Source: Demequina salsinemoris
GTDB lineage: Bacteria > Actinomycetota > Actinomycetes > Actinomycetales > Demequinaceae
Direction of reading: 5' to 3'
Assembly: GCF_000974805.1 (NCBI RefSeq)
Contig: NZ_BBQZ01000010.1
Location: 1-40,164, forward strand
Length of the DNA stretch: 40,164 nt
In this document: positions 7,224 through 14,134 of the stretch, in pieces
How positions within the stretch are numbered: the stretch's first letter is position 1
Layout of the letters: every line of letters starts with the position of its first letter
Notes under the pieces: generated by a model
What the model saw: the letters and a program-made list of their open reading frames with translations, nothing else
Database searches by the model: none
Told to the model about the DNA's origin: nothing
Program-made: the position numbers and the translations under genes

Positions 7224-8404
7224 CCGAGTCGATGGCCGATGTGACCGGCACCGTGGCGATCATCCCCGCGCGCGGGGGCTCGAAGGGGGTGCCAGGCAAG
7301 AACCTCAAGGAGGTCGGGGGAGTCTCGCTCGTGGGCCGCGCGATTCAGGCGGCCGCGCAGGTGGACGGCATCGACCTGGTGGCGGTGTCCACGGACGATG
7401 CGGAGATCGCCGCGGAGTCCCGGCGTCACGGGGCCGTGGTCGTCGATCGTCCCGCCGATCTGGCCGGTGACCAGGCGACCTCCGAGTCCGCGCTCGTGCA
7501 CGCGATCGAGACGCTCCGCGCGCTCGGCGCCGATCCGAAGCGGCTCGCGTTCCTCCAGGCGACGTCGCCCTTCATCGACGTCCCCGCGCTCGGCCGCGCT
7601 GTGAAGGCGGTCGCCGAGGGCCGTGCCGACTCCGCGTTCTCCGCGGTCGAGACCTACGCGTTCCTGTGGCGCCGCACCGAGGCTGGCGCCGAGGGCGTCA
7701 ACCACGACAAGTCGTTCCGTCCGCGTCGACAGGACCGCGAGCCGCACTACCAGGAGACCGGCGCCTTCTACGTAATGGACCTCGAGGGCTTCCTCAAGGC
7801 GAACCACCGGTTCTTCGGGCGCGTCGAGGTGATCGAGGTGGACCCCGCGACCTCGATAGAGATCGACGACTTGCACGAGCTCGAGCTCGCCCGTCGCCTG
7901 GCGGAGTCCGAGGCCGGCGCGACGCCGATCCCCGCGAAGGCGGTGGTGACCGACTTCGACGGCGTCCACACCGACGACACCGCGACCGTGACCCAGGACG
8001 GGATCGAGTCCGTCACGGTGAGCCGGTCCGACGGCATGGGCGTCGCGCGCCTGCGAGCGGCCGGTGTGCCCTTCCTGATCCTGTCCAAGGAGCGCAACCC
8101 CGTCGTCACCGCGCGCGCCGAGAAGCTGCGCGTCGACGTGCGCCAGGGGATCGATGACAAGCCGACCGCGCTGGCCGCGTGGTGCGCCGAGGTCGGTGTC
8201 GACCTGGCCGACGTCGTGTACATGGGCAATGACATCAACGACGTCGAGTCGATGCGCCTCGTCGGATGGCCCGTCGCGCCCGCGGACGCCCGCCCTGAGG
8301 CGATCGCGGTCGCGCGCGTGACGTGCGCCAAGCCCGGCGGCCGTGGTGCCGTGCGGGAGATCGCCGAGCGGGTGCTCGCGGCCCGCGAGGGCGCCGCGTC
8401 GTGA
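7220..8404 (+). CDS. neuA: CMP-nonulosonate cytidylyltransferase fused to KdsC/NANP-like HAD phosphatase
   Basis: A 394-residue bifunctional protein. Residues 1-230 form the cytidylyltransferase that makes CMP-nonulosonate from CTP, with the N-terminal signature IIPARGGSKGVPGKNL (14-29) and YQETGAFYVM (177-186). Residues 240-394 form a HAD phosphatase close to KdsC: nucleophile and acid/base DFD (245-247), Ser289 of motif II, Lys314, GNDIND (336-341) and the C-terminal GGRGAVRE. All catalytic positions are present, so this half is probably active, unlike the inactive HAD tail of animal CMAS. The start at 7220 has AGGAGAA upstream and overlaps the previous stop by ATGA; the frame is open upstream but lies inside the previous gene. 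Fusion suggests one protein dephosphorylates a 9-phosphate and then activates the sugar. Confidence 0.92.
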   Translation: MTESMADVTGTVAIIPARGGSKGVPGKNLKEVGGVSLVGRAIQAAAQVDGIDLVAVSTDDAEIAAESRRHGAVVVDRPADLAGDQATSESALVHAIETLRALGADPKRLAFLQATSPFIDVPALGRAVKAVAEGRADSAFSAVETYAFLWRRTEAGAEGVNHDKSFRPRRQDREPHYQETGAFYVMDLEGFLKANHRFFGRVEVIEVDPATSIEIDDLHELELARRLAESEAGATPIPAKAVVTDFDGVHTDDTATVTQDGIESVTVSRSDGMGVARLRAAGVPFLILSKERNPVVTARAEKLRVDVRQGIDDKPTALAAWCAEVGVDLADVVYMGNDINDVESMRLVGWPVAPADARPEAIAVARVTCAKPGGRGAVREIAERVLAAREGAAS

Positions 8405-9666
8405 CCGACCGCGCCTCGACCGGCGACCGCCCGATCCGCGTGGTCGGCGTCGCCGACTCTGACTCGTATCTCAAGTGGCTCGCCTACACGCTCGACCGGC
8501 TGCCCGAAGACTGGGACGTCTCGATCCACTCGCTGATCGGCTCGGCGACACCGTCGCCCGCGCAGACCGTCGCGCTGTTGGACGGCAGCTCGTTCGATCC
8601 TGAGCGCTGCACCCTCGTCGCGATCAAGGAGCTCGCCGCGCTGCTCGAGAGCGAGGACGCCGACGTGCTGCTCCTCGCGACCCGCGGCCCCGCCGCGTGG
8701 CTCGTGATGGAGAACGTGGTGGCGGGGATGACGCATCGTCCCGTCGTCGTGACAGGGCTGCCCGGGATCTCGATCCCGGCGCAGCGTCTCGGCACCGTGT
8801 ATCGGTCGGGCGCCGACCTGTTCGTGCTGCACAGCGCACGGGAGGTCGAGGCGTACGAGGAGCTTGTCGGCGATGACCCTCTTCGGGGCACGTTCGCGCT
8901 GGCCACCCTCCCGTTCGCGGGACTCGGCGACAGATCGGCGTCGCCCAACGAGGTGCTCTTCGCCGCGCAGGCGCTTGTGCCGTATGAGCAGGAGGAGCGT
9001 GAGTCGATCCTTCGCGCGCTCGCGGACCTCGCGCGGGCCCGTGCCGATCTCGACGTGATCGTGAAGGTGCGCGCCGTGGCGGGCGAGGCGCAGACGCACG
9101 CCGAGACGTTCGCGTTCCCCGACCTGCTCGAGGGTCTGCGGCGTGGTGGCCTCGACGTCCCGCCCAACCTCAAGGTGTCCGGCGCGTCGATGCGCGAGCA
9201 TCTGGAGCGCGCGGTCGGCGTGGTCACGGTGAGCTCCACCGCGGCGATCGAGGCGATCGCTGCCGAGGTGCCGGTGCTGATCCTCGGCGACTTCGGCGTG
9301 AGCGATCGCATGATCAACACGGTGTTCGTGGGGTCGGACACGATCGGCACGCTCGACGACCTCCGGGCCGGGGTGTTCCGCATGCCGGCCGAGGAGTGGC
9401 TCGCCCGGAACTACTTCCATCCCGCGTCCGAGGACGACGTGGTGCCGCGCCTGCGCGAGCTCGTCGCCCGTCGCCGGAGCGAGGGTCTGCCCGAGCCTCG
9501 GTCGATCGTGAGGGACGAGCTCGGATGGAGGAAGCGCCTGAGGGCACGTGCCGCGGCGGGCGACCTCGAGCCGGGCTCGCCCCAGGCGGTGCTGCTCGCG
9601 GTGACCACCCGTGTGCTGCGCGGCATCAGGTGGCGGCTGAACCGGCTTCGCCGTGCTGGTGACTGA
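8401..9666 (+). CDS. putative GT-B glycosyltransferase (DUF6716-like)
   Basis: A 421-residue soluble protein with GTG start at 8401, coupled to neuA by a GTGA overlap. It appears to match an actinobacterial family annotated as a putative glycosyltransferase (DUF6716, from memory). The C-terminal half has a GT-B-like nucleotide-sugar region, VTVSSTAAIEAIAAEVPVLI, as in CDP-glycerol/capsule transferases where a Ser-Ser-Thr loop precedes the donor-binding helix. The N-terminal half is alpha/beta with a possible acceptor site. No membrane segment is seen. Being inside the nonulosonate operon, it may extend the chain or add the alternating residue. Specific activity is unknown. Confidence 0.65.
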   Translation: MTDRASTGDRPIRVVGVADSDSYLKWLAYTLDRLPEDWDVSIHSLIGSATPSPAQTVALLDGSSFDPERCTLVAIKELAALLESEDADVLLLATRGPAAWLVMENVVAGMTHRPVVVTGLPGISIPAQRLGTVYRSGADLFVLHSAREVEAYEELVGDDPLRGTFALATLPFAGLGDRSASPNEVLFAAQALVPYEQEERESILRALADLARARADLDVIVKVRAVAGEAQTHAETFAFPDLLEGLRRGGLDVPPNLKVSGASMREHLERAVGVVTVSSTAAIEAIAAEVPVLILGDFGVSDRMINTVFVGSDTIGTLDDLRAGVFRMPAEEWLARNYFHPASEDDVVPRLRELVARRRSEGLPEPRSIVRDELGWRKRLRARAAAGDLEPGSPQAVLLAVTTRVLRGIRWRLNRLRRAGD

Positions 9667-9697
9667 CCCTCGATGCGGCGAAAAGCGTGTCCGCACG

Positions 9698-9703
9698 TAG
9701 ACT
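9698..9703 (+). promoter_or_regulatory. candidate internal -10 upstream of neuB
   Basis: TAGACT lies in the 140-base gap before neuB, the only sizeable gap in the cassette. No good -35 was found 16-19 bases upstream. If real, neuB could be transcribed separately from the upstream genes. Confidence 0.3.
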
Positions 9704-9806
9704 GGGAGCGCCCAACGGTGGCGACGCGGCGGCTTGGGCCACGCGTGACGCCTACGACAAGTTTCAGCAGGCGCCAGGAGCGGCAGCTTCGGCGAAAGGA
9801 AGACGC

Positions 9807-10682
9807 GTGACGAATTCGGTACGTATTGGCAAGCACGAGATCGGTGGAGACGCCCCGGTCTACGTGATCGCGGAGATCGGCCTCAACCACAACGGCTCGG
9901 TCGAGCTCGCGAAGCAGCTCATCGACGTGGCGGCCGAGGCGGGCTGCCAGGCGGTGAAGTTCCAGAAGCGCACCCCGGAGATCGCGACCCCCGAGCACAT
10001 GAAGCAGACCCCGCGCGAGACGCCGTGGGGAACCATGACCTACCTCGAGTACCGCTACAAGGTGGAGTTCGAGCAGGAGGAGTACACCGAGATCTCGAAG
10101 TACTGCGACGAGAAGGGCCTGGACTGGTTCGCATCGCCGTGGGACGAGCCGTCGGTGGACTTCCTCGAGTCGATGGACGTGTGCGCGTACAAGATCGCCT
10201 CGGCGTCCGTCACCGACCTCGGCATGCTCGCCAAGATCAAGGAGACCGGGAAGCCCGTCATCCTGTCGACCGGCATGTCCACGATCGAGCAGATCGACAA
10301 GGCCGTCGAGACCCTCGGCAAGGACAACCTGGTCATCATGCACGCGACGTCGACCTACCCGCTTCCCCCCGAGGAGGCGAACCTGCGCATGATCGACACG
10401 CTCAAGGAGCGCTACGGCGTCCCGACCGGCTACTCGGGCCACGAGCCCGGCCTGCAGATCTCGCTTGCCGCGGTCGCGCTCGGCGCGGTCACCGTCGAGC
10501 GTCACATCACGCTGGACCGCACGATGTGGGGCTCGGACCACGCGGCCTCGCTCGAGCCGGGTGGCCTCAAGCACCTCGTGCGCGACATCCGCATCATCGA
10601 GACCGCCCTTGGTGACGGCGTGAAGAAGGTCTTCCCCGGCGAGCTGGCTCCGCTGAGCAAGCTCCGCCGCGTCGGGGCCTGA
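9807..10682 (+). CDS. neuB: N-acylneuraminate/nonulosonate synthase, short form without SAF domain
   Basis: Condenses phosphoenolpyruvate with a hexose or hexosamine (ManNAc in sialic acid synthesis, mannose-6-phosphate in Kdn synthesis) to give a nine-carbon acid. The TIM-barrel domain is complete: VIAEIGLNHNG (residues 19-29), AVKFQKR, the FASPWD strand, YKIASASVTD, ILSTGMST, HATSTYP, GYSGHEPG and VERHITLDR. The protein stops at 291 residues, just after the barrel; the usual C-terminal SAF domain of about 60 residues, which in NeuB completes the partner's active site, is missing. GTG at 9807 follows AAAGGAAGA; an upstream in-frame extension of 40 residues is not conserved-looking. The next bases hold a strong terminator, so the short form is not caused by the window edge. 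Confidence 0.9.
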   Translation: MTNSVRIGKHEIGGDAPVYVIAEIGLNHNGSVELAKQLIDVAAEAGCQAVKFQKRTPEIATPEHMKQTPRETPWGTMTYLEYRYKVEFEQEEYTEISKYCDEKGLDWFASPWDEPSVDFLESMDVCAYKIASASVTDLGMLAKIKETGKPVILSTGMSTIEQIDKAVETLGKDNLVIMHATSTYPLPPEEANLRMIDTLKERYGVPTGYSGHEPGLQISLAAVALGAVTVERHITLDRTMWGSDHAASLEPGGLKHLVRDIRIIETALGDGVKKVFPGELAPLSKLRRVGA

Positions 10683-10701
10683 TCTCCCCGCTCAGCTGAC
10701 G

Positions 10702-10740
10702 CGAAGGCGTCCATCCTCCTCTCGAGGGTGGGCGCCTTCG
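10702..10740 (+). terminator. strong hairpin terminator after neuB
   Basis: Bases 10702-10718 pair with 10724-10740 along 17 consecutive positions (15 Watson-Crick and 2 G-T) around a 5-base CTCTC loop. It begins 19 bases after the neuB stop and is the best intrinsic terminator in the window, marking the end of the glycopolymer operon. Confidence 0.85.
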
Positions 10741-10762
10741 TCGTACTTGTCCGCCGTCCCGC

Positions 10763-10768
10763 TACGAT
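10763..10768 (+). promoter_or_regulatory. candidate -10 of a leaderless glycosyltransferase gene
   Basis: TACGAT ends 6 bases before the GTG at 10775, so transcription would begin at the start codon. There is no ribosome-binding site before this GTG, which supports leaderless translation. No clear -35. Confidence 0.45.
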
Positions 10769-10774
10769 CGCGGG

Positions 10775-11746
10775 GTGAAGGTCTTCGTCCAGGTTCCTTG
10801 CCTCAACGAGGAGGCGACGCTCGCGATCGTGCTGGGCTCGGTGCCTCGCGAGATCGAGGGCGTCGACGAGGTCGAGCTGCTCGTCATCGACGACGGCTCG
10901 GTGGATCGGACCAGCGAGATCGCCCGTGAGCTCGGAGCGCACGTGCTGCGCCACGACCGGACGATGGGGCTCGCCACCTCGTTCCGTGACGGCCTCGACT
11001 ACGCGCTCGCGCACGGCGCGGACATCGTCGTCAACACGGACGGCGACAACCAGTATCCGCAGGACCGCATCGGCGACCTGGTGGCGCCGATCCTGAGGGG
11101 CGAGGCCGACATCGTCATCGGGGATCGTCAGACCCACAAGATCGCGCACTTCTCGCCGTTCAAGAAGGCCATGCAGAGGTTCGGCTCATGGGTCGTCAAC
11201 AAGGCCGCGGGCACTGACCTGCCCGATGCGGCGTCGGGCTTTCGCGCGTACTCGAGGTTCGCGATCTATCGCCTGAACGTCATCACGCAGTTCAGCTACT
11301 GCATGGAGACGATCATCCAGGCGGGAAACAAGCGGCTCTCGATCGCGTCGGTCGCGGTGGACACCAATCCGAAGACGCGCGAGTCCCGTCTGTTCGGGAG
11401 CGCGCTCGAGCACATGGTGAAGTCGGCGCAGGCGATCATGCGGTCGTACATCATGTTCCGACCGTGGACGGTCTTCATGTCGCTGGCTGCGATCTTCGGG
11501 GTGATCGGACTCGCCCCGTACGTCCGCTACGCGATCCTGCTGATGCTCGACGACAAGGGCAATCACTTTCAGTCGCTCATCCTCGGCGCGGTGTTCGTGA
11601 TGGGCTCGTTCCTGTCCCTGGCGCTCGGCGTGCTCTCGGACCTGCTCAAGACCAACCGCACCCTTCATGAGCAGGCGCTCGAACGGCTCAAGGAGCAGCA
11701 GTACGGGCCGGCGGTGCCCGCGTCGCCGCAGTCGCGCCGGGACTGA
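10775..11746 (+). CDS. GT2 family glycosyltransferase, dolichol-phosphate-mannose-synthase-like
   Basis: A 323-residue GT2 protein resembling DPM1/GtrB enzymes that load a sugar on polyprenyl phosphate. It shows VQVPCLNEEATL (residues 5-16), LLVIDDGSVDRT (35-46), the metal-binding DGD at 89-91 followed by NQYP, and two C-terminal hydrophobic segments (about 228-255 and 265-292) that anchor it in the membrane. The product would feed a lipid-linked sugar to wall or capsule assembly outside the membrane. It is isolated by hairpins on both sides, so it is its own transcription unit. Sugar not identifiable. Confidence 0.85.
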   Translation: MKVFVQVPCLNEEATLAIVLGSVPREIEGVDEVELLVIDDGSVDRTSEIARELGAHVLRHDRTMGLATSFRDGLDYALAHGADIVVNTDGDNQYPQDRIGDLVAPILRGEADIVIGDRQTHKIAHFSPFKKAMQRFGSWVVNKAAGTDLPDAASGFRAYSRFAIYRLNVITQFSYCMETIIQAGNKRLSIASVAVDTNPKTRESRLFGSALEHMVKSAQAIMRSYIMFRPWTVFMSLAAIFGVIGLAPYVRYAILLMLDDKGNHFQSLILGAVFVMGSFLSLALGVLSDLLKTNRTLHEQALERLKEQQYGPAVPASPQSRRD

Positions 11747-11788
11747 GCCCCGGTGCCGCGCGGCCTTTGCCGGCCTGCGTCGGGACGG

Positions 11789-11820
11789 CCGTCGGGCCCG
11801 GTCCTCGAGCGCGCCGACGG
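11789..11820 (+). terminator. candidate hairpin after the DPM-like gene
   Basis: CCGTCGG (11789-11795) pairs with CCGACGG (11814-11820) around an 18-base loop, about 40 bases after the stop. No T-tract; weak candidate. Confidence 0.35.
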
Positions 11821-11862
11821 GCTTCATGCGACCCTCGTGGTGCGCGGCGCACGGGGTGTCGT

Positions 11863-11891
11863 TTGCAACCTACGGAACCGTAGCCTACGCT
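11863..11891 (+). promoter_or_regulatory. promoter of the pdh operon
   Basis: TTGCAA (11863-11868) and TACGCT (11886-11891) are separated by exactly 17 bases, a good match to the housekeeping sigma-factor consensus of actinobacteria. The expected start is near 11898, giving a leader of about 47 bases with the AGGGGAG ribosome-binding site at 11932-11938. Confidence 0.7.
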
Positions 11892-11901
11892 TGCGTAGGT
11901 T
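11867..11901. promoter_or_regulatory. paired palindromic operator over the pdh promoter
   Basis: Two abutting inverted repeats cover the spacer, the -10 and the likely start site: CTACGGAACCGTAG (11870-11883, 6-base arms) and CCTACGCTTGCGTAGG (11884-11899, 7-base arms). An outer pair AACCTACG (11867-11874) and CGTAGGTT (11894-11901) encloses both. The shared half-site CCTACG suggests cooperative binding of a dimeric repressor such as a TetR- or GntR-type protein; which one is not known, and no regulator gene is adjacent. Confidence 0.7.
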
Positions 11902-11944
11902 AGCGCGCGACCCTGCGCGCCCTCGATCTGCAGGGGAGTTCACT

Positions 11945-13075
11945 GTGGAAGCTTTGGGACCGCTGAGCGACAACGGGCTCGTCCGTCTTCTCGATGCCGA
12001 CGGCACGCGCGTCGCCGACCCGGACTGGGAGCCGTACGCCGAGCACCTCACGCCCGAGGCGCTCCGCCTCGCGTGGCGCCTCATGACCCTCACGCGCGCC
12101 TTCGACGCCGAGGCCACGAGCCTCCAGCGTCAGGGCGAGCTCGGGCTGTGGGTGTCGTGCCTGGGCCAGGAGGCCGCCCAGATCGGCTCGGGCACCGCGA
12201 TCCGCGAGCCCGACTACGTCTTCCCCAGCTACCGCGAGCACGGCGTCGCGCTCACCCGCAGCGTCGATCTGCCCCAGATGCTCACGCTGTTCCGCGGGCT
12301 CGAGCACGGCTCGTGGGACCCCGCGCAGCACTCGTTCCACCTGTACACGCTCGTGATCGGCGCGCACACCCTGCACGCGACCGGCTATGCGATCGCGATG
12401 GACCGCGACGGCCTTGTCGCGTCGGGCAACCCCGACAAGGACGGTGCGGTCGTCTGCTACTTCGGCGACGGTGCGACCAGCCAGGGCGACGTCAACGAGT
12501 CCTTCGTGTTCGCGGCGGTCAACAATGCGCCCATCGTCTTCTTCATCCAGAACAACCAGTTCGCGATCTCCGAGCCGACGACACGTCAGTCGCGCGTCAC
12601 GCTCGCGCAGCGCGCCGACGGCTTCGGCATCCCACGCGTGCGCGTCGACGGCAACGACGTGATCGCCGTCCACGCCGTGACCCAGTGGGCGCTTCGCCAC
12701 GCGCGCGCAGGCCAGGGTCCCGTCCTGATCGAGGCCTTCACGTACCGCATGGCCGCGCACACCACCTCGGACGACGCGACCCGCTACCGCACCCGCGCCG
12801 ACGAGGAGAAGTGGCGTCAGCGCGACCCGATCGCGCGCCTCGAGACCTACCTGGACGCGATCGGTGAGCTCACGCAGGAGTACAGGGACAGCGTGGCTGC
12901 GGAGGCCAAGGCGCTCGGCAAGCGCACACGTGAGACAGTGAAGAGCTGGGAGCGCCCGCCGATGCTGGAGATGTTCGATCACATCTACGCCGAGCCGCAT
13001 GCCCAGGTCGAGGCCGAGCGCGCCTGGTTCGATCGCTATCAGCAGTCCTTCATCGACGAGGGGAGCCACGCATGA
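11945..13075 (+). CDS. pdhA: 2-oxoacid dehydrogenase E1 component, alpha subunit
   Basis: A 376-residue thiamine-diphosphate subunit that, with the beta subunit, decarboxylates pyruvate (or branched-chain 2-oxoacids) and passes the acyl group to lipoyl-E2. The ThDP motif GDGATSQGDVNE runs from residue 174 and ends at NN (203-204). FPSYREHG (93-100) and YRMAAHTTSDD carry conserved substrate and phosphate-binding residues. GTG at 11945 is preferred over a longer frame because AGGGGAG is 7 bases upstream and the conserved part begins here. The stop overlaps the beta-subunit start by ATGA. Pyruvate versus branched-chain substrate cannot be separated by eye; the two-subunit E1 is also used by BCDH. 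Confidence 0.9.
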   Translation: MEALGPLSDNGLVRLLDADGTRVADPDWEPYAEHLTPEALRLAWRLMTLTRAFDAEATSLQRQGELGLWVSCLGQEAAQIGSGTAIREPDYVFPSYREHGVALTRSVDLPQMLTLFRGLEHGSWDPAQHSFHLYTLVIGAHTLHATGYAIAMDRDGLVASGNPDKDGAVVCYFGDGATSQGDVNESFVFAAVNNAPIVFFIQNNQFAISEPTTRQSRVTLAQRADGFGIPRVRVDGNDVIAVHAVTQWALRHARAGQGPVLIEAFTYRMAAHTTSDDATRYRTRADEEKWRQRDPIARLETYLDAIGELTQEYRDSVAAEAKALGKRTRETVKSWERPPMLEMFDHIYAEPHAQVEAERAWFDRYQQSFIDEGSHA

Positions 13076-14124
13076 CCGACACGAACCACGGCGCACCCGA
13101 GGCGCCCGTGCGCGAATCCGCCGTCAAGACCATGACCATGGCCGGCGCGATCAACGCTGGCCTGCGCGCCGCGATGGAGCGCGACCCCAAGGTGCTGCTG
13201 CTGGGCGAGGACATCGGCCAGCTCGGCGGCGTCTTCCGCGTCACCGACGGCCTGCACAAGGACTTCGGCGGCGACCGCGTGATCGACACGCCCCTCGCGG
13301 AGTCCGGCATCGTCGGGACGTCGATCGGCATGGCGATGCGCGGCTACCGCCCCGTGGTCGAGATCCAGTTCGACGGCTTCATCTTCCCGGCCTTCAACCA
13401 GATCACGACGCAGCTCGCCAAGATGCACTACCGCTCGCACGGCCGCATCCAGCTCCCCGTCGTGATCCGCGTGCCGTTCGCGGGCGACATCGGCGCGATC
13501 GAGCACCACAGCGAGTCGATCGAGGCGCTCTTCGCGCACACCGCGGGCCTCAGGATCTGCTCGCCCGCGACCCCGCAGGACGCGTTCGACATGATCCAGC
13601 AGTCGATCTTCGCGCCCGACCCCGTCCTCTTCCTCGAGCCCAAGGCCCGCTACTGGGACAAGGGCGACGTCGACACCGACGCCGTGCGCACGCGCCTGGA
13701 CGATGCGGCGGCCACGGCCGACATCGGTCGCGCGCGGGTCGCGCGGCCGGGAACCGACGTCACCCTGGTCGCCTACGGCCCGACGGTGCGCACCGCCCTG
13801 CAGGTGGCCGACGTCGCCGCGGGCGAGGGGACGAGCGTCGAGGTGATCGACCTGCGGTCCATCTCCCCTCTCGACATCCCCACGGTGGTCCGGTCGGCCA
13901 AGCGCACGGGCCGCGTCGTCGTCGTCCATGAGGCCCCCACCGCCCACGGCGTGGGCGCCGAGATCGCGGCGCGCGTCGGCGAGGAGGCGTTCTTCCACCT
14001 CAAGGCCCCCGTGATGCGAGTCGGCGGCTTCCACATGCCGTACCCGCCGTCCAAGTTCGAGCACGAGTTCCTTCCCAACCTCGACCGCGTCCTCGACGCC
14101 GTCGACCGCCTGATGGCCCACTAG
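13072..14124 (+). CDS. pdhB: 2-oxoacid dehydrogenase E1 component, beta subunit
   Basis: A 350-residue transketolase-like subunit forming the alpha2beta2 E1 heterotetramer. Recognisable blocks are LLGEDIGQLGGVFRVTDGL (about 43-61), DTPLAESGIVGTSIGMA, the EIQFDGFIFPAFNQI strand and the central EHHSESIEALFAHTAGL with a conserved His pair. The C-terminal transketolase domain includes DLRSISPLD. The start overlaps the end of the alpha gene and the E2 gene follows after 10 bases. Same substrate caveat as for the alpha subunit. Confidence 0.93.
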   Translation: MTDTNHGAPEAPVRESAVKTMTMAGAINAGLRAAMERDPKVLLLGEDIGQLGGVFRVTDGLHKDFGGDRVIDTPLAESGIVGTSIGMAMRGYRPVVEIQFDGFIFPAFNQITTQLAKMHYRSHGRIQLPVVIRVPFAGDIGAIEHHSESIEALFAHTAGLRICSPATPQDAFDMIQQSIFAPDPVLFLEPKARYWDKGDVDTDAVRTRLDDAAATADIGRARVARPGTDVTLVAYGPTVRTALQVADVAAGEGTSVEVIDLRSISPLDIPTVVRSAKRTGRVVVVHEAPTAHGVGAEIAARVGEEAFFHLKAPVMRVGGFHMPYPPSKFEHEFLPNLDRVLDAVDRLMAH

Positions 14125-14134
14125 GAGACCCGCG

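Noticed and set aside
7768..9696. 642-codon minus-strand open frame under neuA and the second GT
   Set aside because: Product is biased Arg/His/Asp/Ala without domains, whereas the opposite strand carries clear families with coupled starts.
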